The position numbers and the translations under genes are program-made. From the NCBI GenBank assembly GCA_006176705.1, contig QRFJ01000386.1, forward strand, positions 868,001 through 932,000: a stretch of 64,000 nt of DNA, read 5' to 3'. This stretch comes from Cocos nucifera (Eukaryota; Streptophyta; Magnoliopsida; Arecales; Arecaceae). Shown in pieces: positions 23,701-34,290 of the stretch (the first letter of the stretch is position 1; each line of letters begins with the position of its first letter). Under the pieces are notes generated by a model that made no database searches, was not told the origin of the DNA, and saw only the letters and a program-made list of their open reading frames with translations.

Positions 23701-26700
23701 AGTGCATAAAATATTTATTTGTGGTTTGTAATGCAGATCCTACTTTGCATTGGTTCCCACAACAGAATATTTCCAAAAAATGAAGAACAATATTAAAAGA
23801 TGGGAACACTATCTTTATTCATCTGTCAGCATATTCCAATGGGACATGTTTCCGAATCTTCTAAATGGAAGGGGGGGAAGATTCATATACCTGCACTAGG
23901 AATAGGATGGGAGATGATCATGAGGTTATTTTCATGGGAAAATATAAGGTGTTATATGTTCATATGACAAAGTTATCAGAAAGTAAAGATATAACAATTG
24001 CTGGTATGGTGCCAACCAAAACCTTTAGTAGCAGACTTACATCGTCTTAAAATAGAATAAAGCCCAAGCAAAGATACATAAAAAACAGAATCGAAGTGAA
24101 GATAAATGGTTAAAACAATTAAACTGACAAGATTTGTTGATGATCAAGAAGTGTGAATTGTGACATGCCAGAAGTAGAGAGTTTGGTCTATCAAAGAATC
24201 CATGATCTGTCATGCAGTTTTGACAAATTATAATTACAATTGTACTGAAACAATCTTATGTGCATAAAAGTTTCATCTAAATATTTGCTGGCATTTGTCC
24301 ATGCAAGAGGCAGTTTTTCTCGTTTAATAACCTCTTTTTCAGCCCTCATTCAAAGGCACATGAGGATAGCACAAGAGATTCCTACAACCTTATGCTCTCA
24401 AACTAAAACTAAAATTATTCCTGGGTTTTTTCAACTAAAAAGAATTTCTACCACTCATTTTCTTGACCATCAATTCAAGCTCCTCTCTTTACTTGACTAT
24501 CCAAGTTCAAGATCAAAACGTACCACAAGTTTATAATTTTGACTCCTTTAGCACTGTAGTGAATCCATAACTGGAAAAAACAAATTCTCAGACCAAATAA
24601 TCTGACAAGAGTGGAGCTAATTTTTCACTAGTCACATATAAAATCGACATGATATTCTCAAATGCAAAGCCCACATGGATTACAGAAATCCAGATAAGCT
24701 TTTAGCCATATTTTTATGTTAAAAGATATCCAGAATAACAGCCTTTCATAACTTTTGTTTTACACATGAAACTAATGCTAGTACAATTTATTTTTCTAAT
24801 GACTTTGCAAAACCCATTTTGTAACAGTTATAGTCCCACCATTTCTAGAGAAAGGTTAGTGCCTCTTTCTGTTGTGATGTTCATTTTATCAAGCACATAG
24901 ATATATCTCCATGTGACATAAGAGTAAATAAAGAAAAGATATGGAGGCATTGCTTCTACTGGTTACTCCTCCTTCGGAATAATTCCTAGCTCTTTGGGGC
25001 AGCATCTGTTTGGTGCATATCCTGTCAAGCCAGGACTTGGGCAGTTAACTGCTAATTCTTTCAGGACATTCGAATAATACTATAACCTAAGTGTTGATTA
25101 GAGTTTTTGTGATAAAATCCATTAACACTAGTCTTCTTAACTTACAGTCAATAAGAAACTCAACATTTTCTCCACTACATTATTTGTGGAGAAAAATTTA
25201 TGTGGTCTATGAAAATTTCTCATGAATCTATTAGCCCAACTTAAAGTACAAACCACAGGAGCCTAATATAGTATATCTTCATAATTATTCCCATAAGATA
25301 CATCTCCACTACATTGCATGTAAACTGTTGTCTAAGTACTTAGAGACAAGTATGTGGCAACATTTTGATAGTCCATTTAGTCACTGAGCAGCCTCAAGTA
25401 CCATCGTGGACAATCCCAAGCCCCAATGAGCAAGGTGAAGGGTTGACATCAGGTTGACAGCTAGTCATAAAAATATGTCAAAAACTATAAAATAGATCCT
25501 ATTTGATATGCATGAATGTTAAGATGTTCCCAGTGATATGAATGTGACCCAGTTATAGCGACGAATAAGCAAGGATTAATTAGATCATTGTCCATAAATG
25601 ATCTGCTACAATGTAACCTAGTTAGAGTGACAACGAACAAGGATTGGCTACAACATAACTCAGTTGTATCAACAAATGAGCAAGGATTATTTTGGATTAG
25701 AGAATCTTCTAATAGTAATCTAGTATAATAACAGCAAATCTAAGTAGCAAGGAGATAAAAGAAATTGCATTATGTAAAGAAGGTAACCATATCGAAGAAA
25801 AGAATTAGATTTGCTACTTGGAATGTGGAACTTTTGACTGGAAAAAGTAGAGAACTGTAGATAGAATGACATACATGACATTCGATATTGATTGCTTACA
25901 AGAAACAAAATGGAAAAGTAGCAAATCCAAGAATATGGAGAATGGCATAAACTATCATATATAGATAAGGATAATAATAAAAACAATGTAAGAATGATAA
26001 ACAAGTAAATGAAAGATAAATTGTAGATGTAAAATGGATACGTAATAGCTTGGTGGCTATCAAATAAGTTTTAGATGAGGAGATTATTGACATAGTTATT
26101 GCTTATGTGCGCCAAGAAAAATAGAGTAGAGAAACTAAGCAACAAGTTTACAAAGAAATGAAAGGATTGATGCGACATATTCATGAAGGAGAAAGGATAA
26201 CTGTAGATGGTGACTTAAATGGACAAGTAGGAAAGAGCAACATGGGATACGAAAGAATACATGAAGAATTTGGTTATGGGGATAGAAATTTAATAAGAGA
26301 CCCAATTTTTGAGTTTGCACTAACTTATGACCTAGCAACTGCAAACACATTTTAAGAAAAGAAATGGCATTCAGTAACTTCTCAAAGTGGATCAAGTTTG
26401 TCACAAATAGATTGCTTTTTTCATCAAGAGGAGAAAAAGATCAACATATAAGGATTATCAGGTGTTATCAAGATGGAGTTTAACTGCACAACATAGATTA
26501 CTAGTCTAAAATTGAAACACTAAGTGAAAAAAAAAAAAATTAATAAACATGCAAAGATAAGATGATGAAATTTAAAAATAAACATTAAAGCTAAAATATG
26601 AGAAAAATTACCGAAATGCTATATCTTTTAGGAATAAATTAGTAAAGGAGGGAAATCAGAAATTAAGGACTGAACTAAATAAAAAGTTGAATCAAATGGC

Positions 26701-29700
26701 CAATTTTATTAATAGGACAACTAAAGATTTTCTACCTAAAGAATCTTGATGGTAGTATAATGGGATACAAGAGGAAATCAGAATAAAACAGCTTTGCTTT
26801 AAACAATCGGAAAAATAAACAAAGGCATGGATTTTATAAGATATAGGAAGGCCAAAAAAATATGTAAGCTAAATATAGCTCATATGATAACTTATACAAT
26901 AGATTGGTTTGAAAAGAATATGAAAGCAAAATTTTTAAAATAACTAAAGCTAGAGAGGGGAAATCTAAAGACATCATTCAAGTTAGATGCATATAAGTGA
27001 GAATAGTAGGATATTATTGAAAGACGACAAAATTTCAAAAGATGGAGATGTTATTCTTGAAAATTGTTAAATAAGGATTCTAGTAGAGAAATTTTCATTA
27101 AAGAAGTAAAATTAGGGGAGAAAAGTTTCTATCCATACACTTCATAAAAGCAAAGTGCACATAGCTTTGAAAAGAATATAAAAAGATAAGGCATTAGGGC
27201 CAGATGAAGTACCTATTGAAGCTTAGAAAATCATAGAAGATATTGAATTAAATTGCCTACTAGCTTATTTAATAAAATCATAGAAACCAATTAATTGCGA
27301 GATGATCGGAGAGATATTGTAGTACCTATCTTTAAGACTAAAGGTGATGGACAAAATTGTGTTAATTATCTAGAAATTAAGCTTATGAGTCACCTTAAAT
27401 TATGGGAAAGGGTAATTGAACAAAGATTACGAAAAATAACAACTATTTCAGATAAGCATTTTCTATTTATGCCTGAAAGATTAACAATGGAGGCTATGTT
27501 TTTACTTAGACAATTGATCAAAAAGATATCAAGAACAAAGAGAAGTCTACACATAATCTTCATTGGCTTAGAAAAAGTATGAAAAATAAGTTGATGGACT
27601 TTAAGAAGGGATGGTGTACACAAATAGTATATTGAAATAATTGAGAACTTGAATGATGGAAATTGACAGGTTAGAAGTTCGTGTGGTATAAATAAGTTAC
27701 TATAGTCTCGCATCAAGGATCAGCAGTAAGCCATATATTTTTGCACTAATTACAGATGAACTTACTGTTGATAGTCCGGAACTATAGTCTCGCATCAAGG
27801 ATCAGCAGTAAGCCATATATTTTTGCACTAGTTACAGATGAATTTACTGTTAATATTCTGGAAGATGTAATACAATGTATTTTTATTTATGATTGACAAT
27901 TTTGAATGATAAAAAGAGAACTAGACTAAATAAAAATTGGACTTACGAACAAAAATTTTAAGGATAAAGACTTAAAGATTAGTAGAACAAAGACAGAGTA
28001 TATGGAATGTAAATTTAGTGAGAATGAAAATGAAGATATGACACTAATTAAGATTGGTGACCAAAGAGATACCAAAAATGACCATTATTTAGGATTTATT
28101 GTACAATATAATAGGGTTATGGATAAAGATACATATAATAAAATTAAAGCTGGATGAACAAAGTGGTAACGTACATCTGAAGTATAATATAACACATGAA
28201 TATCCAGGAGATTTAAAGAAAAACTTTATAGAACAACAATATCGCTTGTCAATATTATATAGCTCAGAGTGTTGGGCAATAGAAAGTTCATGAAAACAAG
28301 TCAAGCACAGTAGAAATGAGAATGTTAACATGGATTTATCATAAAAATAGAAAGGATAAATTAAGAAATAAATATATTTGAAGAGCTCTATGAGTTGCAT
28401 GGATTAAAGACAAAATGAAACATCGATTAAGATGAAACAGACATGTACAACAAAGATGACTTCGATAAGGAGAGGCACTTTGGTTTGTGTTGGAGATGGT
28501 AAAAAAGGAGTGAAAGACCTAAGATGGCATAGATAAAGATTGTGAAAAAGATATAAAGAAACTTAGAATACCATCAAAGATGGTCCTAAAAGGAAATACT
28601 TAGCGAATAAGGATCCATAAAGCTGACCCCAAATAGTTTTTTTTCCCAAAAAAAAAGGTCTAGATGGTTATGGTTATAATTAGAGTTCATGTGTAGCCTC
28701 GAGCTGCAGCCTGTCAATTCTTAATGTAACCAAAGCATAAAATATCTTCATACAATCTTGTTGGATACTGAGTAACCAGCTCGATAACAACCATGTTCAG
28801 ATTATGATGCATGCATGGAGTAGAGTTCAGCATATAATCAGCATCGACAATGCATGTTCAGGATTCTGTGTTTCCAACACCATGAATCATTCATGAAAAA
28901 TGACTTTTGAGCCTACAAGTTCATGAAATGACAAAGGGATGACAGTTTGGACACTTGGTTGTCCTTTGGAGCTAATCGTATGCTTCTTCCCGATACTATG
29001 GAGTGACATATGAATATACGACCTAGACTCATAGGAAAAAAGATACATAATATAGTGAGAACACTAGATATATGTGAGCTCTATACATCCAGCCCCTGTG
29101 TCTGTTTCAAGGAATGATTCTATAATCCATTTCAATATAAAATGTGCGTGGTTTACAACTAGTCTACCGGTGCCAGAAAAAGATCGTTAAATTTCATGGC
29201 ACAGAAATCATACAAATATTAGTATACAGAAAGTACACAATATTCAAACATCAAGAAGTTTAAGCCAACTGACTCTATGCCGACTTCCCATTGAACAAGA
29301 AATTCAGCTAAGTAAGAAGCTATTTCATATTCCCATCGCATAATCCATGGTACCTCATGCATTATATCCACAATAACATAAATCATAAAAAGCTTTATCA
29401 GATAACAAGCCATGAATTTACGAATCTTAGCAAGCATGTATTATTCAACCACACAAACGACACTGATAAAGATTCATGAAAACAAACAATTCATGAATAT
29501 GACAAATTTCTCTTTATTTTGAAATATAGAAGGGAAACACAAATTTAAAGAGAGCAATAGTACATACCTTCGGTTGTGTCCCACGCGACTCCTCCAACGA
29601 AGATTTTTCTACGACACGAAAAAACTAGGGTCATCTTCTGTTTCTCCAAAACACGCCAGCGGCATTTGATTGGGCCAACATGTGAACCCAACCAACCGCT

Positions 29701-30056
29701 AACCTTATATCCGGAAACACCAAAATCTAATACAAGCTCAAACATTTAATCCAAGAAATCTACAAGAAACCCTTGGGCTTCGCTACTAACCCTGAAGAAG
29801 AGGAACTGCTATCCAGCTGCTTTATCTCCTCGCCAGCACTATCTACCATTTCTATCCCCCTTCCAGGAGACTCAGCTCCTCCTCCTCCTCCTTCCTCTCC
29901 CCCTCCTTCCTCTAATTCTCCGTCTCCACCTCTGCTTCCCTCTTCTTCTTGTTCCTCGATCTCCTCCTCGACCTCCTCCTCGACCTCTTGTTCTACCTCC
30001 TCCTCTACCTCATCTACACCACTAAAGGCGATCGGCATCTCGTCGGCGAGCTCCAT
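14760..30056 (-). CDS. hnRNP A/B-like RNA-binding protein, two RRMs, Gly/Tyr-rich tail, 372 aa
   Basis: Six coding exons: 30056-29791, 29608-29568, 16757-16594, 16504-16402, 16331-16162 and 15134-14760. All introns have GT and AG ends and the phases join without a stop. Residues 1-88 are acidic and low-complexity (Glu, Gly, Ser runs). RRM1 (about 90-163) has KIFVGG and RGFGFVTF; RRM2 (about 179-255) has KIFVGGIP and again RGFGFVTF. The tail, about 260-372, is Gly/Tyr/Ser-rich with YGGSYGYGYGRGY, typical of a low-complexity domain that promotes RNP assembly. Plant relatives are nuclear or shuttling proteins acting in mRNA processing, stability and stress responses. Exon 2 is only 41 bp and carries the RNP2 strand of RRM1; intron 2 is about 12.8 kb. 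Telo-box motifs lie in the 5' region. It looks intact. Confidence 0.93.
19112..19221. repeat. 55-bp tandem duplication in the intron
   Basis: Copies at 19112-19166 and 19167-19221 start ACTATTAATTCACTGCTGCT and end TTAATCCTTAAGCATC, with only a few differences, so the duplication is fairly recent. Confidence 0.88.
19274..19328 (-). mobile_element. 55-bp 5'-truncated RTE LINE insertion with 16-bp target duplication
   Basis: On the minus strand the insert contains CCCCAAATAGTTGG, the conserved RTE 3' end, and ends in a tail with CTAGATGGTTATGGTTATGG. It is flanked by exact 16-bp copies of TTCAATATGCTATACT (19258-19273 and 19329-19344). The same tail motif follows the longer RTE copy near 28670, so both belong to one family. 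Confidence 0.85.
20289..20548. mobile_element. 260-bp MITE, Tourist/Harbinger-like
   Basis: Termini GGCCAGTTTGG and, inverted, GACCTGTTTTGG extend for over 20 bp of imperfect inverted repeat, including the shared TCCAGCA. They are flanked by TTAA on both sides (20285-20288 and 20549-20552), compatible with a TAA/TTA target duplication. The ends resemble Tourist-type MITEs. No coding capacity. Confidence 0.75.
22650..23160. repeat. ~251-bp diverged tandem duplication in the intron
   Basis: TTCAGCTAG recurs at 22671 and 22922, and both copies then share AAAGACACCTATTA, an AATTGG-rich part, TTTTTT runs and ACAATTGTTTT followed by GGA(T/C)AAACAA. Copies have diverged with indels. Confidence 0.75.
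25780..28690 (+). mobile_element. RTE-clade non-LTR retrotransposon (LINE), decayed
   Basis: Lies in intron 2 of the hnRNP gene, in the opposite orientation. From 25799 the frame reads KKRIRFATWNV then LTGKSREL, the start of the endonuclease. At 26200-26355 DGDLNGQVGK and GYERIHEEFGYGDRN followed by FALTYDLATANTF match later endonuclease motifs. Reverse transcriptase sequence at 27295-27582 shows VPIFKTKGDGQN, then KLWERVIEQRLRK and TMEAMFLLRQL. The 3' end has GACCCCAAATAGTT, characteristic of plant RTE elements (often annotated as craniofacial development protein 2-like). Many stops and frameshifts make it inactive. The 5' boundary is uncertain. Confidence 0.82.
27711..27854 (+). repeat. 72-bp tandem duplication inside the RTE reverse transcriptase
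   Basis: TATAGTCTCG starts at 27711 and again at 27783. The two copies are nearly identical, much closer than the decay of the surrounding LINE would suggest, so the duplication came after insertion. It repeats 24 codons upstream of where the catalytic aspartate motif should be. Confidence 0.88.
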
Positions 30057-30141
30057 GGACCTCCTCTCTACCTACCAGACCTGCAAAGGAGCAAAGTTTA
30101 TACAGCTAAAGCGTAGCGGCGATCACAGCCTCAGGAGAACA

Positions 30142-30204
30142 AAACCCTAGGGAAATCGACGCCCAATCTAAATACCTTCCCCTTTACTACCTAGGGTTTA
30201 TACC
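30142..30204 (-). promoter_or_regulatory. Telo-boxes and TATA-like motif upstream of the hnRNP gene
   Basis: AAACCCTAG occurs in plus orientation at 30142-30150 and in minus orientation over about 30193-30201. The minus-strand copy overlaps TATAAA (30204-30199), giving TATAAACCCTAGG about 145 bp upstream of the ATG at 30056. Telo-boxes are common just downstream of transcription starts in plant genes for the translation and RNA-processing machinery, which suits this gene. Function is inferred. Confidence 0.5.
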
Positions 30205-30769
30205 ACAATTTGAAGATGGAACGATTTGGAAAAGGGATTTTGATTCCTTTTTCCCGGAGCGAATTCTCGGCGTGATGGGAAATAGAACCAAGCGGGCTGC
30301 AGGCGCCGCTCCTCCGCTGGATGACGAACAACGGCGATAGGGCAAACGGGCGGAGGCCGCTGGTTTAAATGCGATGGGAGCATGTGCGGGAGGGGGTACG
30401 TTAATCTGTACCATCGCCACTGTTTTAACTAACGTTAGCCCGCACCGTCCTACGGATTTCCCCGTGGCTCATCGAAATGAACTAGCACTGTCCACAAAAT
30501 TCATTGTTAAAATAATATATATATTTAATAAAAGAAGAAGAAGAAGAAGAGAGGGAGCGAGAGAAATTATAGACTTATAGCGTTGTATCCCTACTTTAGA
30601 TGCTTTTATAGAAATTCCAGCAACTTAAAAAAAAATTGAAATTAACCTTTAAAATTTTTATATCATTCCAAGCTGACCTATCAGCTCTCCAACTTATGAG
30701 AAACATTAATCTATCATTTCAAATAACTAAATTTTTTTTTTTCCTGAATGTTTTTAAAAGTCTGATGAA
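30205..30769. other. Upstream flank of the hnRNP gene
   Basis: No gene recognised. A short (GAA)n run lies at about 30533-30551. Sequence becomes AT-rich toward the 96-bp repeat array. Confidence 0.5.
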
Positions 30770-31134
30770 TGAAGATGGTTGGAGTGATTTAAAATATATG
30801 CAATGAATGATTTTAAACTATAGACCATTAATATAAGAGTATTTTGAGATCTATATGCATGGATGAATGAAGTTTATAATGCTCTGAGATCTATGTTATC
30901 TGTGATCCTTGACTATGAATCATATACTAAATATGCTTTAAAATCTATGCAAGTAGATGAATGAAAGATTTAGAATACTTTGAAATTTATGTGATGGATG
31001 ATTCTTAACTATGGGTTATATATTAAGGATGCTTTGAAATCTGCATAAATAGATGAATAAAAAGGTTCAGAGTGCTTTGAGATTTGTATAATAGTGATCC
31101 TTAACTATAAGCTATATACTAAGGATGTTTTGAG
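30770..31134. repeat. 96-bp tandem repeat array, left part
   Basis: The motif CTTAACTAT (or a variant) recurs at about 30812, 30908, 31004 and 31100, a steady 96-bp period. Units share TATACTAAGGATG, TTTGA(G/A)AT(C/T) and GATGAATGAA. Copies are diverged. The array is interrupted at 31134 by a hAT-like element and resumes at 33099. Confidence 0.88.
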
Positions 31135-31437
31135 TAGGGGTGGCAAAATTGATTCGATCTATCAATCTGATATGTATTCGACCTATCTTAAACAGGTTTA
31201 AATTTGAATTAAACATATTTGAGTTATAAACATATCGATCTATTTAACCCATTTAGATATTTGGATCGGGTTCAAGTTTTAACCTTCCAACATGTTTAAC
31301 CCATTTAATCTATTTATTTTACGAGTCGAGTCGGGTCAGGTTGGGTCTACCTATTTAATAATTTTAAGATCCCATTGGTTTCATGTAAAAGGGCACCATG
31401 TTTAAAATTTAATCATGCCCACTGTCTAGCTCGCTGC

Positions 31438-32446
31438 TAGGGCTATAAACAGGCCGAGCTGAGTCGAGCCATACTTCTATTTGAGCCTGATCCAAAATAT
31501 TTTTTGAAATTTCAAGATGGGCTTAGGCTTAAAAATATTTTAAAATTTAAGGCCCAAGCCCGGCTCGAGCCTAAGCCCAAGCCCAAGATCTGACTTGAAC
31601 TAAGGTTCCATCTCGCTCTCCCAGTCCTCTACCCAAACCTTGTCTCCTCCCCCTACTCCCCTCCCGCACTCTTTTCTTCCTCCCCCTTCGAGCCTCTACC
31701 ATGAGCACCCAACCCGATGTCATTATTGTCACCACCAGCCTTGCCAGCCTCACTGCCTCCTCCATCCCCTTCCCCCTCCTTGAGGCCTCCATTGCTATCA
31801 ACGGTCGCATCTACACTGACTCCCTCGATGGAAGAGGCCAGCAACCAAATCTTCTTCACCGCCTACTTAAAGGCTTGATGCCTCCTTGACTATCCTCCCT
31901 TCACCTCCGCTCCTTCTACCTCGGTGCCCTCATCTACCATGTTCGTCGCTTCCATCATGTTGTCGACCCCTTTTGCCACCCCCTCGACTCTCTTGCCTCC
32001 CTCTCCAACAAGCTCCTTGTCAGCCTTGCCCCCCTTTGAGCCGCCTTCCTCCTGGACTCCATCCTTATCTTAGCCCCCAAGTTCACCAACTTAGCCTGCC
32101 TCTATGTTGCTGGCTTGTTCTTCGCTATCGTGGACCGCTTCTTTCACTCCTTTCTTGCCAGCATTTTCTTTAATGGAAAATCGGTGTCAGTGATGGCCAA
32201 TGGGGGAAGATGGAAGACTAGCGTCAGCGATGAACGATGAAAGAAGATGGAAGAAGAAGAGAAATTTTAATTGCTCGGACTGTAATTCGGACTTGGGCCC
32301 AAGCTGGGCCAAAGGTATGCCCAAGCCCAGCCTGAAATATAAACAGGCCCTATATTTAGGTCGAAGCCCAGTCTGAATTATTATGAGCCTAGTCTGAAGC
32401 CTAATCTGACCTAATGGGCCTCGGGCCTACCCTATCCTAGTTCCTA
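31438..32446. mobile_element. Nested 1-kb hAT-like element carrying gene-like sequence
   Basis: Begins TAGGGCTATAAACAGG and ends ATCCTAGTTCCTA, with short inverted TAGG ends. Flanks CTCGCTGC (31430-31437) and CTCACTGC (32447-32454) match at 7 of 8 bases and are taken as the target duplication. The interior at about 31700-32180 is C/T-rich with coding-like composition. Confidence 0.6.
31701..32200 (+). pseudogene. Possible captured gene fragment, product unknown
   Basis: One plus-strand frame from ATG 31701 runs about 165 codons with only two stops (TGA at 31887 and TGA near 32037). It has a strong C bias at third positions, as in GC-rich monocot genes, unlike the AT-rich DNA around it. The translation includes SIAINGRIYTDSLDGR, SFYLGALIYHVRRFHHVV and AIVDRFFHSFLASIFF. 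I do not recognise the family. Its position inside a transposon-like unit suggests transduplication, as in Pack-type elements. It could also be a biased low-complexity sequence. Confidence 0.35.
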
Positions 32447-33098
32447 CTCACTGCCTACTGATCCACGTGACCCATTTCTTTCTCTCACTCACTATACTCA
32501 AATATCAATTGTATTTCCCTCTTCTCCCATTTCTACCTTTCTGATTCTCCCTCCCCATTTTCCCTTTGCGGCCTCGCCTCCTCTCCTCTCCACAATCCCC
32601 ATCCTTTCTGGTTCGATCTCTCTTATTATTTGTTTTATAGTTAGAATAACAAAGGAATGGCAGGATCGAGCCGGAGATGAGGTAAAGTGTTGGAGAGGAG
32701 CATCGAGTGACAACAGCATCGAGCTGGAGATAAGCGGGAGCATCGAAGCAGAGCGTCGAGGGATGGTGGGTCATGGGACTAAGTCGGAGATGATGGGGAG
32801 CACCAAAGTGGAGCAACGAGACAGTCGAGAGTGGAGAGGATGGTGAAGTCCCTTTCTCTAGTTCATCTCTTTTTCTTTTTTTTTTAAAAAAGATCATAAA
32901 TATATTGTAAATGGGTGGGTTTTTGTTTTTTTAATTAGATTCTAAACATTTCGAGCCAAATAACTTGTTTAACATGTCGAGTTTGATTTTAAAACTTGAC
33001 CTATTTAATAAACAAATCGAGTTTGGATTGAGGCCTTTTTGAGTCGACCCATATCGGACTTGACTTGTTTATAGCCGATCCAACCCATTTATACCCTA

Positions 33099-33575
33099 GT
33101 TTTGAGATCTGCACAGAGGATGAATGAACGAGTTTGGAGTATTTTGAGATTTGTATGATAAGTGATCCTAAAATATAGGCCATATACTAAGGATATTTTG
33201 AAATCTATGCAAGGGATGAATGAAGGAGTTTGAAGTATTTTGAGATCTATATGGTAGGTAATCTTTAATTATAGGCCATATATTAAGGATGCTATGAGAT
33301 TTGTGTAGACATATGAATAAAGGGATTCATGGTACTTTGAAATATATGTGGTGGGTGATCCTTAACTGCGAGTCATATACTAAGAATGCTTTGAAAGCTA
33401 TGCAAGCATATGAATGAAGAGGTTCGGAGTGCTTTGACATTTGTACGATTTGTGATCTTTAACTATATGCCATATACTAAAAGTCCTTTAAGAGTCGTGT
33501 AGGCAGATGGATGGAGATGTTTGGAGTATTTTGAGATCTGTGCTTGGGTAATCCTTAACTATAGGTTATATAACA
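33099..33575. repeat. 96-bp tandem repeat array, right part
   Basis: About five further diverged units of the repeat seen at 30770-31134, with marker motifs near 33161, 33253, 33350, 33447 and 33551 (variants of CCTTAACTATAGG followed by CATATACTAA). The first base follows the hAT-like insertion and starts with its target duplication. Confidence 0.85.
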
Positions 33576-34290
33576 AGTATTGTTACTGATCTCCAAGTGA
33601 AAGTTGAGGAGGTTAGTTGCCTACCAACTTAGAGCTCGATGTAGGGCTGAGGTCAATGCTTCTTAGAGGGCTTGAAACTCAAGTCCATACTCATCAGAAA
33701 TTTTTCTAATGCAGATCCTTCGATGCTTAAGTTAGTCAGAGATTGAGAACAGAAAAAAAGAAGAATGGAAGAGAATAAATGTCTCTCCCTTTATGTTCTT
33801 ACTTACCTGAAGATTCCCTTGATCCTTCTTTATATAGAGGAGAATAGTTGAGCATTACATTCAAATTCAGCAATGGAAGCAGAGAATATGTGCCCACCAA
33901 CTCCAAGATCGTGGTTTATTGGTTATGGGCATTATCCAGAAGCATTTAGTGCAAGGATTTAACTCACGTGCCTGGGATTGAGAGAAACTATGAGATTCTA
34001 TCGAGTTAATCTTCCCTCACGGTTGGTCGATGGTCCATGATCAGCAAACACCATGGTGGCACTTCAGTATGAATCCATGGTTCATCAAATATCTATTGGT
34101 TCACTAGCTGCGAGATTGGTGCATGTCTGACCTCTAAGTGGGCACTTGTCCGAGCTTAAGGTCAGTCCATAGCCGATGTCAAGAAATTATCTTGATGGGA
34201 CGGTCTGATCTTCCAATCTTTCATCTATTTTGCAGAGCTTCAATGTTCGAAGAGGCCGAATCTTTAAAATCTATGCTAAAATTTTATCCA
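33576..34290. mobile_element. Probable degraded LTR fragment
   Basis: Non-coding. GATCCTTCGATGCTTAAGTT (33714-33733), a purine-rich stretch, ACCTGAAGATTCC and CTTTATATAGAGG follow in the same order as related motifs in 1059-1165, consistent with two old LTRs of one or related families. No ends or target duplications found. Confidence 0.35.

Larger units (their letters stand above)
16758..29567 (-). other. 12.8-kb intron 2 of the hnRNP gene
   Basis: Donor GTATGT lies just below 29568, and the acceptor follows a pyrimidine-rich tract ending TTGCAG at 16758. The intron separates the RNP2 and RNP1 halves of RRM1. It holds an RTE-type LINE in opposite orientation, a 55-bp RTE stub with target duplications, a MITE and several tandem duplications, listed separately. 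The rest (for example 16860-19100, 20660-22640 and 23160-25780) is AT-rich and shows nothing I can assign. Confidence 0.85.
31135..33098. mobile_element. hAT-like non-autonomous element inserted in the 96-bp array
   Basis: Starts TAGGGGTGGCAAAA and ends ATTTATACCCTA, giving TAGGG terminal inverted repeats. It is flanked by the identical 8-bp target duplication GTTTTGAG (31127-31134 and 33099-33106). An 8-bp duplication with short TAGGG ends fits the hAT superfamily. About 947 bp belong to this element; the middle (31438-32446) is a second nested insertion. No transposase is present. The right half has degenerate GAGCATCGAG-type repeats (32690-32830). Confidence 0.75.

Noticed and set aside
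29773..30150. 125-codon plus-strand frame, Pro/Ser-rich
   Set aside because: Mirror of the Glu/Gly-rich first exon of the minus-strand hnRNP gene.
30187..30420. 77-codon minus-strand frame upstream of the hnRNP gene
   Set aside because: GC-rich upstream DNA without domain or splice context; could be upstream genic DNA but not supportable as a gene.
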